From positions 124,001 to 188,000 of the forward strand of contig JANWYT010000020.1 in assembly GCA_025055175.1 (NCBI GenBank): a stretch of 64,000 nucleotides of DNA, written 5' to 3'. Below, piece after piece: positions 57,672 to 64,000 of this stretch (position 1 is the first letter of the stretch; every line of letters starts with the position of its first letter). Source of the DNA: Anaerolineae bacterium. Lineage in GTDB: Bacteria; Chloroflexota; Anaerolineae; Aggregatilineales; Phototrophicaceae. The position numbers and the translations under genes are program-made. The notes below the pieces were generated by a model, which did not search any database, was not told where the DNA came from, and saw nothing but the letters and a program-made list of their open reading frames with translations.

Positions 57672-58058
57672 ATGGGTATCATCACGCGCTGGGACGACAA
57701 GCAACAGACCATCGTCTTGCTAGAGTTTGAGACGAGCTGGACGCTAGACGACCTCAAGCAGGCTGTCCAAGAAGCTGACGCCCTCATCAGCAGCGTGGAT
57801 CACCGCGTCGACCTGCTGATTGACATCGAAGACAGTCGTATGCCCAGCGACTTCATGGGCATGGCCCGCGTGTTGTTGGCCGAAGGCGAGGCGCGCGCCA
57901 ACGAGGGGCGGCGCGTGGTCGTCGGCGCGAACATGCTGTTCCGCCAAGGCTACCAGGCCGTCAAGGCGGCCTTCCGCAGCAAGTTGGAGGGCCGCGAGAT
58001 CAGCTTCGCGGCGGATCGAGATGAAGGTCGCGCTATCTTGCGCAGCCTGCGTGGTTAG
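57672..58058 (+). CDS. STAS/SpoIIAA-like protein, 128 aa
   Basis: Small alpha/beta protein of the SpoIIAA-like type: ITRWDDKQQTIVLLEFETSW starts the sheet, TLDDLKQAVQEADALI the first helix, then VDLLIDIEDSRMPSDFMG and RRVVVGANMLFRQGY. Shares its layout with the gene at 60417. It may be an adaptor in a partner-switching or polarity system, but no anti-sigma or kinase gene is adjacent. Overlaps the convergent membrane protein gene by 4 nt. Confidence 0.6.
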   Translation: MGIITRWDDKQQTIVLLEFETSWTLDDLKQAVQEADALISSVDHRVDLLIDIEDSRMPSDFMGMARVLLAEGEARANEGRRVVVGANMLFRQGYQAVKAAFRSKLEGREISFAADRDEGRAILRSLRG

Positions 58059-58831
58059 CGGCGCGCCTGCTGTTCATCTTTGTCGACGTAAATCACCTGC
58101 GGCTCGTCGTCCTCTTGCGCTTCCGGCAACTTGTACGTGAGCGAGGGCGCGCCTTCGTCGAAGCCCAGAATCTCCGCCGAGACAATGCGGCGCGTCGGCA
58201 GGATGTAATAGACCTTCATGCGCGGTAGCTCATACGCAGCCAGCGTTACAAACTGTTCGCGGGTGAGCGCGAAGCGTTCCTCACCCACCATCAACCCGTA
58301 GAGCGCTTCCATATTGGCAGGGTTAGGGCGCATATCCAGGCGCGCCTGGCCCTCGGCAGCCCGCACGCTGTGGGACTCCGCTGCTTCCTTGCGCCTGTTC
58401 TGCCGCCGCGTGCTGTAGAACAGCAGCGCGCCAATCATGCCACCAGCTCCGATGACCAAGCCGCCCATGCTCTGGCCTTCCATCAGCAGGATGATGGCCA
58501 AGAAGACGGTCATCCCCAAGAAGATCATCAGCATGAGCCACAAGCTGTCGCCCTCTTCCTTCACGTCCTGATGGAGCGGGGCGCGCTGCGGATCGGCCAA
58601 GCGACCTTCTCTGTTGCTGTCTAGGCTGGCGTAGCTGAAGCCGAAGACTTGGGCCAAGATGCCCTGGTGCAGGCGCGGCATATCGATAGGTTTGCCCAGT
58701 GGCTTGTCTTTGGGCTTGTCCAAGTCGGGCAAGGCGATCCTGCGCTCGTCTGCCAAGGGGTGCGGAGAGGGCGTCGGCTGGGCAGGTGGGCTGCTGGGTA
58801 GGTCGTCGGCGTCGTGGTATTGACGAGTCAT
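58055..58831 (-). CDS. Membrane protein of unknown function, 258 aa
   Basis: A Pro/Asp-rich cytoplasmic N-terminus (about 1-95) precedes two membrane helices (LWLMLMIFLGMTVFLAIILL and GLVIGAGGMIGALLFY), then a basic stretch RRQNRRKEA and a soluble C-terminal domain (about 165-258; ANMEALYGLMVGEERFALTR, YYILPTRRIVSAEILGFDEG). No family recognised. ATG 58831 has AGGAG 8 nt upstream; TATAAA within GTGTATAAA lies about 20 nt before it on the minus strand. Confidence 0.65.
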   Translation of the reverse strand: MTRQYHDADDLPSSPPAQPTPSPHPLADERRIALPDLDKPKDKPLGKPIDMPRLHQGILAQVFGFSYASLDSNREGRLADPQRAPLHQDVKEEGDSLWLMLMIFLGMTVFLAIILLMEGQSMGGLVIGAGGMIGALLFYSTRRQNRRKEAAESHSVRAAEGQARLDMRPNPANMEALYGLMVGEERFALTREQFVTLAAYELPRMKVYYILPTRRIVSAEILGFDEGAPSLTYKLPEAQEDDEPQVIYVDKDEQQARR

Positions 58832-58989
58832 GGCACATTCTCCTGGTCTGCATTTTATACACTCTTGCGCTCATTATCTCCCACTCACCAAGCGCGCATA
58901 CCCCCAGTTCAGGGGGAATCAGGCCAGCCTATGCCGAAACCACACCTTTCACGACGATCTCTCTTGCGCAAAGCGATGTTTGATGGTAT

Positions 58990-59015
58990 TAATTAAACGA
59001 ACGGTTGTTTAATTA
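58990..59015. promoter_or_regulatory. 26-bp inverted repeat, TetR-type operator before the acyl-CoA dehydrogenase
   Basis: Perfect 9-bp arms TAATTAAAC (58990-58998) and GTTTAATTA (59007-59015) around GAACGGTT. The inner AACGAAC/GGTTGTT pattern resembles sites of TetR-type fatty-acid regulators (FadR/PaaR-like). It lies 20 nt upstream of the start codon, before TTAGGAGC, so a bound repressor would block expression. The regulator is not in the window. Confidence 0.6.
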
Positions 59016-59035
59016 GCTTTTTAGGAGCATTTACG

Positions 59036-60205
59036 ATGGTACACGCCGAACAAGTAGCTGGTGTCTCGTTCGCCTTGACCGACGAGCAGCTCATGCTGCA
59101 AAAGCTGGCCCGCGACTTCGTGGCCAAAGAGATCATCCCTGTCGCGGCGCACTACGACGAAGAAGCCAAGTTCCCCTACGACATCTTCCACAAGGCCCGC
59201 GAAGCTGGCTTGGTCAACACCAACATCCCAGAAGAATACGGTGGTATGGGCGCGTCGCTGGTCGACGAGGTGATCCTGGCCGAAGAATTCGGCTATGGCT
59301 GCACGGGGATCAGCACCAGCATCAGCACCAATGGCCTGGGCGATTTGCCGATCATCATCGCTGGCACGCCTCAGCAGAAGGCCTACTGGCTGGGCGAGCG
59401 CCTGGTGGAACGCGGCGAGCTGGTGAGCTACTGCGTCACCGAGCCTGCTGCTGGCTCTAACGTGGTGGGCATGGAGAGCCGCGCGGAGAAGGTCGGGCCT
59501 AAGTACGTGCTGAACGGCACGAAGACCTTCATCACCAACGCCAGCCACGCCAACTTCTTCACGGTCTTCGCCAAGACCAACCCCGCTGCTGGCCACAAGG
59601 GCATCTCCTGCTTCATCGTCGAACGCGACATGCCCGGCGTCATCATCAGCAAGAAGTTCGACAAGATGGGTCAGCGGGCCAGCGACACCGCCCAGATCAC
59701 CTTCGAGAACGTCGAAATCCCAGAAGAGAACCTGCTCGGCCCAGAAGGCTCTGGCTTCCTGACGGCCATGCGCGTCTTCGACTACAGTCGCCCAGCGGTG
59801 GCTGCCGCTGCTGTCGGCCTGCTGCGCCGCGCGATGGAAGAGTCGATCAAGTATGCCCAAGAACGCGAGACCTTCGGCCAGCCCATTTGGCAGCACCAGG
59901 CCATCGGCCACAAGATCGCTGAGATGGCCATCAACTACGAAGCGGCCCGCCTGCTGGTATTGCAAGCCGCTTGGATCGTCGAAGCAGGCCAGCCCAATCC
60001 CAAGCTGAGCGCCATCGCCAAGACCTTCGCCGCCGACATGGCCATGAAAGCCACCATCGAAGCCGTGCAAATCTTCGGGGGCTACGGCTACATGAAGGAA
60101 TACCCCGTCGAGAAGCTCATGCGCGACGTGAAGGTCTTCCAGATTTACGAAGGCACGAGCGAGATCATGCGCAACATCCTGGTGCGCGAAATCTTCCGCA
60201 AGTAA
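59036..60205 (+). CDS. Acyl-CoA dehydrogenase, 389 aa
   Basis: FAD enzyme oxidising acyl-CoA to trans-2-enoyl-CoA in beta-oxidation. Family marks: LTDEQLMLQKLARDFVAKEI, IPEEYGGMGASLVDEVILAE, YCVTEPAAGSNVVGMES (FAD and substrate loop), GTKTFITNASHANFFTVFAK, QIFGGYGYMKEYPVEKLMRD, and the catalytic Glu in IYEGTSEIMRNILV. Length and Glu position fit short- to medium-chain dehydrogenases. AGGAG before the ATG. Regulation by the 26-bp inverted repeat is likely. An ETF gene is not in the window. Confidence 0.96.
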   Translation: MVHAEQVAGVSFALTDEQLMLQKLARDFVAKEIIPVAAHYDEEAKFPYDIFHKAREAGLVNTNIPEEYGGMGASLVDEVILAEEFGYGCTGISTSISTNGLGDLPIIIAGTPQQKAYWLGERLVERGELVSYCVTEPAAGSNVVGMESRAEKVGPKYVLNGTKTFITNASHANFFTVFAKTNPAAGHKGISCFIVERDMPGVIISKKFDKMGQRASDTAQITFENVEIPEENLLGPEGSGFLTAMRVFDYSRPAVAAAAVGLLRRAMEESIKYAQERETFGQPIWQHQAIGHKIAEMAINYEAARLLVLQAAWIVEAGQPNPKLSAIAKTFAADMAMKATIEAVQIFGGYGYMKEYPVEKLMRDVKVFQIYEGTSEIMRNILVREIFRK

Positions 60206-60246
60206 CCTCAAGCACCTCTGACGACCTGAAACACAGCAGCCTCTGT

Positions 60247-60287
60247 CCAGCTCCCCGTATGCTCAGCGCGTGCGGGGAGCTGGCTTT
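60247..60287 (+). terminator. Terminator hairpin after the acyl-CoA dehydrogenase gene
   Basis: CCAGCTCCCCG (60247-60257) and CGGGGAGCTGG (60273-60283), a perfect 11-bp stem with a 15-nt loop, followed by CTTTC, 41 nt after the stop codon. The short T run makes it a moderate terminator. Confidence 0.65.
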
Positions 60288-60416
60288 CATCATTGGTTAA
60301 GCCTCAGGCTAACTGTTTTAAGTTTCTTTAAGACTTGTCGAAGGATAGACAGCCCTGCTTATCTCGCGGAGAAAATTATGCTTTCATGAAGAAAAGATGA
60401 GCAAGGAGACGCCCCT

Positions 60417-60860
60417 ATGAATGGCCACCTCTTGGAGGTTGCCGAAGTCCTCAAGGAGTCCGAGGTCTTCCGCTTAAGCTGGTTTGACGCGGAGAAGACC
60501 ATCATCGTGACGGAAATTCTCAAGCCCTGGACGTGGGAGGACGCCTTCGACGTTGTACCGCTGCTCAACCGAATGGTTGAACAGCAGCCCCACGACGTCT
60601 ACACCACTTACTATTACCACATCAGGAGCATCGCGCTGCTGCCCAAAGGTGGCATGGCCAACTTGCGTCGCTTGTTAGAGATTGATCCACCTAACGAGAA
60701 GCTGGTGATCTTCGTGCGCCAAGACAACTTGACGCGCCAACTCATGAGCGTGGTCAGCAAGGTCTATGGGCTGAACAAGATCATGGGCAAGTATCGCTTC
60801 GTGACTAGTTGGCAAGAAGCCATGGCGCAGATTGAGGCGCACAAGGCCCAAGCGACCTGA
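60417..60860 (+). CDS. STAS/SpoIIAA-like protein, 147 aa
   Basis: Same plan as the gene at 57672: FRLSWFDAEKTIIVTEILKP followed by WTWEDAFDVVPLLNRMV, then a central sheet and VIFVRQDNLTRQLMSVVSKV, ending FVTSWQEAMAQIEAH. The Trp-start strand, helix after WTWED/WTLDD and terminal EA helix correspond in both. AAGGAG precedes the ATG. A family adaptor role is possible; function unknown. Confidence 0.6.
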   Translation: MNGHLLEVAEVLKESEVFRLSWFDAEKTIIVTEILKPWTWEDAFDVVPLLNRMVEQQPHDVYTTYYYHIRSIALLPKGGMANLRRLLEIDPPNEKLVIFVRQDNLTRQLMSVVSKVYGLNKIMGKYRFVTSWQEAMAQIEAHKAQAT

Positions 60861-61015
60861 TAAACGGCACCCACCGATCCGCTCAGCGTCAGCCTGATGA
60901 TGCCCAGGGCAAGACCAGAGCCTGGCTCTAACTTCTCAGGGTCGAGTCCTGCTACGATGGAAGTGTCTGCCCGACAGCGGCGCAGTCATCCACACCACAT
61001 CAGGAGCAAAACCCC

Positions 61016-62242
61016 GTGTTCAGCAAAGCCAAGCGCGGCTACGCCTACCCGCGCCAGTTCTGGCTGCTCTGCTCTGGCGTCCTCATCAACCGCGCCAGTA
61101 ACAGCATGATTTGGCCTTTCTTGACGATTTACATGGTCACCAAGCTGAGCGTGCCGCTGACGACCGCCGCGCTGCTGCTCAGCCTGCGCTCGCTGACCGC
61201 TATCTTCTCCACCAGCTTGCAAAGTTGGCTGATGGATCGCTTCGGGCGCAAGGGCGTCATCATCGCCAGCTTGTGGGGGACGGCGCTGGTCTTCCTGGGC
61301 ATGGCCCAAGCAGGAGCGCTGACGGCTTGGGTGGGGTTGGTGGTGGCGCACGGCCTGGCCCTGCCGGCCCTCACCATCGGCGTCAACGCCATGACTGCCG
61401 ACATGACGCCGCCAGAGCAGCGCCCTGCCGCCTTCGCCCTAGTGCGCACTGTCGCCAACGGCGGCTTCGCCATCGGCCCGCTGCTGGGCAGCCTGCTGGC
61501 GCTGGTCGATTACGCCTGGGCCTTTTACGCCGCAGCGACTGTCTTCGGCGTGTTGGGCCTGCTGATGAGCGCCTTCATCAGCGAGACGCGCCCCACCGCC
61601 GCGTCTGCACCCGCAGACGAAGTCAAGCCGCGCCTATCTTGGGGTGGCTACGGTCTGATCCTGCGCGACAGGCGCTTCGTGGCTTTCTGCTTGGCCTTCC
61701 TGATGATGGAGATGGGCTACATCCAGTCTTTCAGCATGATGGCCGTCTACGCCAACGCCGTCCACGGCCTGCCCCAGAGCCAATTCGGCTGGGTCATCAC
61801 CACCAATGCCCTGCTGGTGGTGCTGCTGCAAACCCCGGTGACGCGCTGGACGCGCTCCTTCCTGCCCTACCGCGTGCTGGTCTTTGGCGCGCTGGCGATG
61901 GCCCTGGGTCTGTGGAGCGTGAGCCTGGGGACGATTCTGCCCCACTTCATGTTCAGCATGGCTCTTATGACTCTGGGAGAGCTGACTAACAGCCCGCTCG
62001 GCCTGGCCATCGTCTCTGAACAAGCGCCCCAGGCTATGCGCGCGCGCTATCTAGGCCTATATGACCTCATGGTGCAGATCGCTAGCGGGCTGGGGCCAGT
62101 GGTGGGTGGTTTGCTGTTCGACCACGTCGCGCCCCAAGCGATGTGGTGGGGGGCGAGCTTTCTGGCCCTGCTGGGCGCGGTCGGCTTCGCTATGCTAGGG
62201 GCGCAGACGAGCCGAGCCAGTGTAAGGCTAGGCGCGGATTGA
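61016..62242 (+). CDS. Major facilitator superfamily transporter, 408 aa
   Basis: Twelve-helix MFS permease. The loop 2-3 signature is present as LMDRFGRKGVIIAS, a helix 4-5 antiporter-like stretch reads GFAIGPLLGSLLAL, and RARYLGLYDLMVQIASGLGP lies in the second half. The pattern is that of MFS drug/sugar efflux permeases; the substrate is unknown. GTG start at 61016 with AGGAG about 8 nt upstream. Its own transcription unit; no regulator adjoining. Confidence 0.9.
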   Translation: MFSKAKRGYAYPRQFWLLCSGVLINRASNSMIWPFLTIYMVTKLSVPLTTAALLLSLRSLTAIFSTSLQSWLMDRFGRKGVIIASLWGTALVFLGMAQAGALTAWVGLVVAHGLALPALTIGVNAMTADMTPPEQRPAAFALVRTVANGGFAIGPLLGSLLALVDYAWAFYAAATVFGVLGLLMSAFISETRPTAASAPADEVKPRLSWGGYGLILRDRRFVAFCLAFLMMEMGYIQSFSMMAVYANAVHGLPQSQFGWVITTNALLVVLLQTPVTRWTRSFLPYRVLVFGALAMALGLWSVSLGTILPHFMFSMALMTLGELTNSPLGLAIVSEQAPQAMRARYLGLYDLMVQIASGLGPVVGGLLFDHVAPQAMWWGASFLALLGAVGFAMLGAQTSRASVRLGAD

Positions 62243-62297
62243 GCGTCCACAGACTAGATGTAGATACCACCTGAGGTCATCGTAGCAGGAGACTGTC

Positions 62298-62504
62298 ATG
62301 CAGACCAAGACATTTCGTGTGCCGAATATCGGCTGTGGCGGTTGTGTGCGCACCATTGAGAGCGAATTAGGCCAGATGTCGGGCATTGCTCAAGTGCGGG
62401 GCGAAGTCGCCAGCAAGCAGGTGACGGTGGTCTACGATGCTCCGGCCACCTGGGAAGCCATCGTCGCCAAGTTGAAGGAACTGGACTATCCACCGACAGA
62501 GTAG
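62298..62504 (+). CDS. Heavy-metal-associated (HMA/CopZ-like) protein, 68 aa
   Basis: Single HMA domain with the metal-binding pair in GCGGCVRTIE (CxxC at about residues 13-16), followed by the ferredoxin-like fold (VRGEVASKQVTVVYDAPATW). Such proteins carry Cu(I) or similar ions to a P-type ATPase, none of which is in the window. The usual Met before the first Cys is replaced (PNIGCGGC). AGGAG 7 nt upstream of the ATG. Confidence 0.92.
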   Translation: MQTKTFRVPNIGCGGCVRTIESELGQMSGIAQVRGEVASKQVTVVYDAPATWEAIVAKLKELDYPPTE

Positions 62505-62627
62505 GACAGCTCATACTCCTTGGTGAAGAGCTGGCGCTCGCCAGCATCTAGCAAAACTTTAATTGCCCTTGAAGTTCCGACCGTGTATTATAAAAAATTG
62601 CCCTCGCTATCTTTGTCGGAGGCCATC

Positions 62628-63503
62628 ATGGGCAATCCATCGCTTCAGGAACTCATCGACGCGCTCAATAGCAGCAATCACGACCAGCAGCAGAGCGCCG
62701 CGATCGAACTCGTGGAATACGAAGGCGAAGTCTTGCCTTTGCTGCTAGAAGCTCTATACAACGCTGGCCCTGGGGCAGCTCTGGCGGCCTGGGCGCTGGG
62801 GACGCGCGGCGATGCCAAAGCCGTGCCTGGGCTGGCGGCAGCCTTTCCTGATGTCGCGCCTGACGTCCAGGTGGCCATCGCCAAAGCCCTGGGCGAGCTG
62901 AACGCCAACGACGATGAAACAGTGCGCTTGTTGGTACGAGCGGCGAGCAACTCACGCGGTGAACTGCGCCTGGCCTGCCTGACTGCGCTAGGCTGGCTGG
63001 GCAACTCCTCGGCAGTTGAGCCGTTGCTGAGCCTACTGGATGATCCTGACTCGGAGACGCGCATTGCCACCTCCGAGACGCTGGCCAAGCTAGGAGACAG
63101 GCGCGCCGTGCCACCTCTTATCAACCACCTGGACGACGTCAACGTCTGGGTGCGCCAGCGCGCGGCCCACGCCCTGGGCAAGCTGCGCGCTCAGGAAGCC
63201 TTCGCAGCTCTAGTCCAGGCCCTACAAGATGAGAACGAGTGGATACGCCAAGCCGCAGCCCTGGCCCTGGGCGAACTCGGCAATTGCGAAGCTGTGCCGC
63301 TGCTCATCAAGCACCTACAGGATGAGAGCCATCTCATGCGCCGCGTCACTGTCATGGCCCTGAGCATGTTGGGCAATGATGAGGCCATTCAAGCGCTGGT
63401 CAGTGCGCTGGCCGACCCCAGCGACGACGTCGTTGAAGCAGCTGATGCAGCACTGGCGCGCTTGGGCTATAGCGTAAACGATGAAACGAGCGACGCCGAT
63501 TAA
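62628..63503 (+). CDS. HEAT-repeat protein, 291 aa
   Basis: Eight or so HEAT-like repeats of about 31 residues, e.g. VEPLLSLLDDPDSETRIATS followed by ETLAKLGDRRA, and VPPLINHLDDVNVWVRQRAA followed by HALGKLRAQEA. This is the PBS-lyase-type HEAT solenoid, often a scaffold or phycobilin-lyase relative; no enzyme motif is seen. ATG 62628 has GGAGG 5 nt upstream; a longer ORF reaches 62520. It overlaps the convergent partial gene by 4 nt. Confidence 0.9.
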   Translation: MGNPSLQELIDALNSSNHDQQQSAAIELVEYEGEVLPLLLEALYNAGPGAALAAWALGTRGDAKAVPGLAAAFPDVAPDVQVAIAKALGELNANDDETVRLLVRAASNSRGELRLACLTALGWLGNSSAVEPLLSLLDDPDSETRIATSETLAKLGDRRAVPPLINHLDDVNVWVRQRAAHALGKLRAQEAFAALVQALQDENEWIRQAAALALGELGNCEAVPLLIKHLQDESHLMRRVTVMALSMLGNDEAIQALVSALADPSDDVVEAADAALARLGYSVNDETSDAD

Positions 63504-64000
63504 CGACCATGCACCTGCAAGACGTGATAGATGTTGTCTCCCACTTGAGGGATGATTTCTAGCTCTAGCTGCCAGCTCTCTTCTACTTGGAGCGCTTCCG
63601 GCCGTTCTTTAATGCGGTATCCCACCACTTCGTTGCGAACGTTGAGTAGGGTAGCGCTGGCGCTGGCCCGCACAGCCCGCCGACCGGTGTTGCGGACGAG
63701 AGCGCTCAGGTTGTAGCGCCCGTCTTTGAAGAAAGCACGTTCATCAGAGACTGCCAGGCTTGGGCCTGGTTGACGTTCCACCTGAGCCGATTCCACCACC
63801 AGCCACGCGAGGGGCGCTTGGTGCAGCTCCTCTGGTGAGCGTTCTGCGCCACTCCACTGCACTCGATAGGGCGCGAATCCCTGGCCGTCGATGCGCTGCT
63901 GCTCCAGCGTGACGCGCTGTACCGCCACTTCTTGCCCATTTTGAGCCAGAAGACGGGCCAGCAGCACCACATCGCGCGCGGCACGGGGCGATAAGTTATC
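63500..64000 (-). CDS. FxLYD-like protein, 3' part (runs off the window)
   Basis: The frame is open from the window edge at 64000 to the stop at 63500, so the start lies outside. The last ~90 residues resemble the FxLYD beta-sandwich: AFFKDGRYNLSALVRNTGRR, then ASATLLNVRNEVVGYRI and a closing SWQLELEIIPQVGD. These domains occur in exported proteins of the DUF/FxLYD group, often lipoproteins. The N-terminal portion (RLLAQNGQEVAVQRVTLEQQ) may be another such repeat. Function unknown. Confidence 0.7.
   Translation of the reverse strand, partial: DNLSPRAARDVVLLARLLAQNGQEVAVQRVTLEQQRIDGQGFAPYRVQWSGAERSPEELHQAPLAWLVVESAQVERQPGPSLAVSDERAFFKDGRYNLSALVRNTGRRAVRASASATLLNVRNEVVGYRIKERPEALQVEESWQLELEIIPQVGDNIYHVLQVHGR

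Noticed and set aside
59021-60211. 396-codon ORF on the minus strand, antisense to the whole acyl-CoA dehydrogenase gene
   Set aside because: It is a codon-periodicity shadow: the sense strand matches the acyl-CoA dehydrogenase family from end to end, and the antisense product is His/Asp/Gly-rich without any domain or ribosome binding site.

Overview
The window is a compact, GC-rich (by eye about 60 %) bacterial chromosome segment of about 65 protein genes and two tRNA genes, with no CRISPR array, prophage or insertion sequence. Gene content and style (eukaryote-like Ser/Thr kinase with FHA partners, TPR and FHA proteins, a 7TM-type histidine kinase, many small lipoproteins with Thr/Pro linkers, roadblock and V4R signalling genes, a Gram-positive-type SOS box at recA) suggest a member of the Chloroflexota, probably Anaerolineae-like. 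This is an inference; no rRNA lies in the window.

Layout. 1-3.3 kb: 5' end of metG behind a probable Met leader-peptide attenuator, a small unknown gene, two tandem paralogous helical-repeat proteins, bioY. 3.4-5.35 kb: an AT-richer GT39-like membrane protein broken by a frameshift. 5.4-9.1 kb: xseA-xseB and small membrane or lipoprotein genes. 9.2-12.6 kb: a signalling cluster (roadblock, V4R, response regulator with a dead GGDEF-like domain, FHA) and an FAH-family hydrolase. 12.6-14.8 kb: defence remnants, namely a DarG-like macrodomain gene without darT and a DNA methyltransferase whose overlapping HNH nuclease has lost its catalytic core. 14.8-18.9 kb: tRNA-Gly, a methyltransferase, a threonine synthase-like enzyme, dprA, a MerR-like regulator, tRNA-Arg. 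19-24.2 kb: Ser/Thr kinase with SH3b domain, WD40 lipoprotein, a cyclic-nucleotide-binding/PH-domain membrane protein. 24.3-34.3 kb: glycan genes (sugar kinase, GT9-GT26 fusion, GT4), a NarL-type pseudo-receiver regulator, a membrane protein with an in-frame amber codon, a histidine kinase, an esterase and a propeller protein. 34.5-42.4 kb: M32 carboxypeptidase, VWA protein, membrane proteins, M50-like and M28 peptidases. 42.5-46.3 kb: cysC-sat and amt-glnB. 46.8-51.9 kb: a 1352-residue kinase-TPR protein with an FHA partner and a P-loop kinase. 51.9-58.8 kb: YceI, degenerate Uma2, Nif11-FHA pair, CAP-LysM protein, recA under an SOS box, STAS-like and membrane proteins. 59-64 kb: acyl-CoA dehydrogenase behind a TetR-like operator, a second STAS-like protein, MFS transporter, HMA protein, HEAT-repeat protein and a partial lipoprotein-like gene.

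The most notable observations are (1) the metG attenuator: a leaderless 28-residue ORF with three Met codons within five codons, followed by mutually exclusive antiterminator and terminator pairings; (2) a locus where two toxin/antidote-type modules seem to have lost the toxic half and kept the protective half; (3) a TPR array built of seven copies of a 102-residue three-TPR module fused to a kinase with an acidic activation-loop insertion; (4) several promoters placing -10 hexamers 6-7 nt from the start codon, indicating leaderless mRNAs. Two genes (3.4-5.35 kb and 27.9-29.5 kb) are each broken by what looks like a single-base change.
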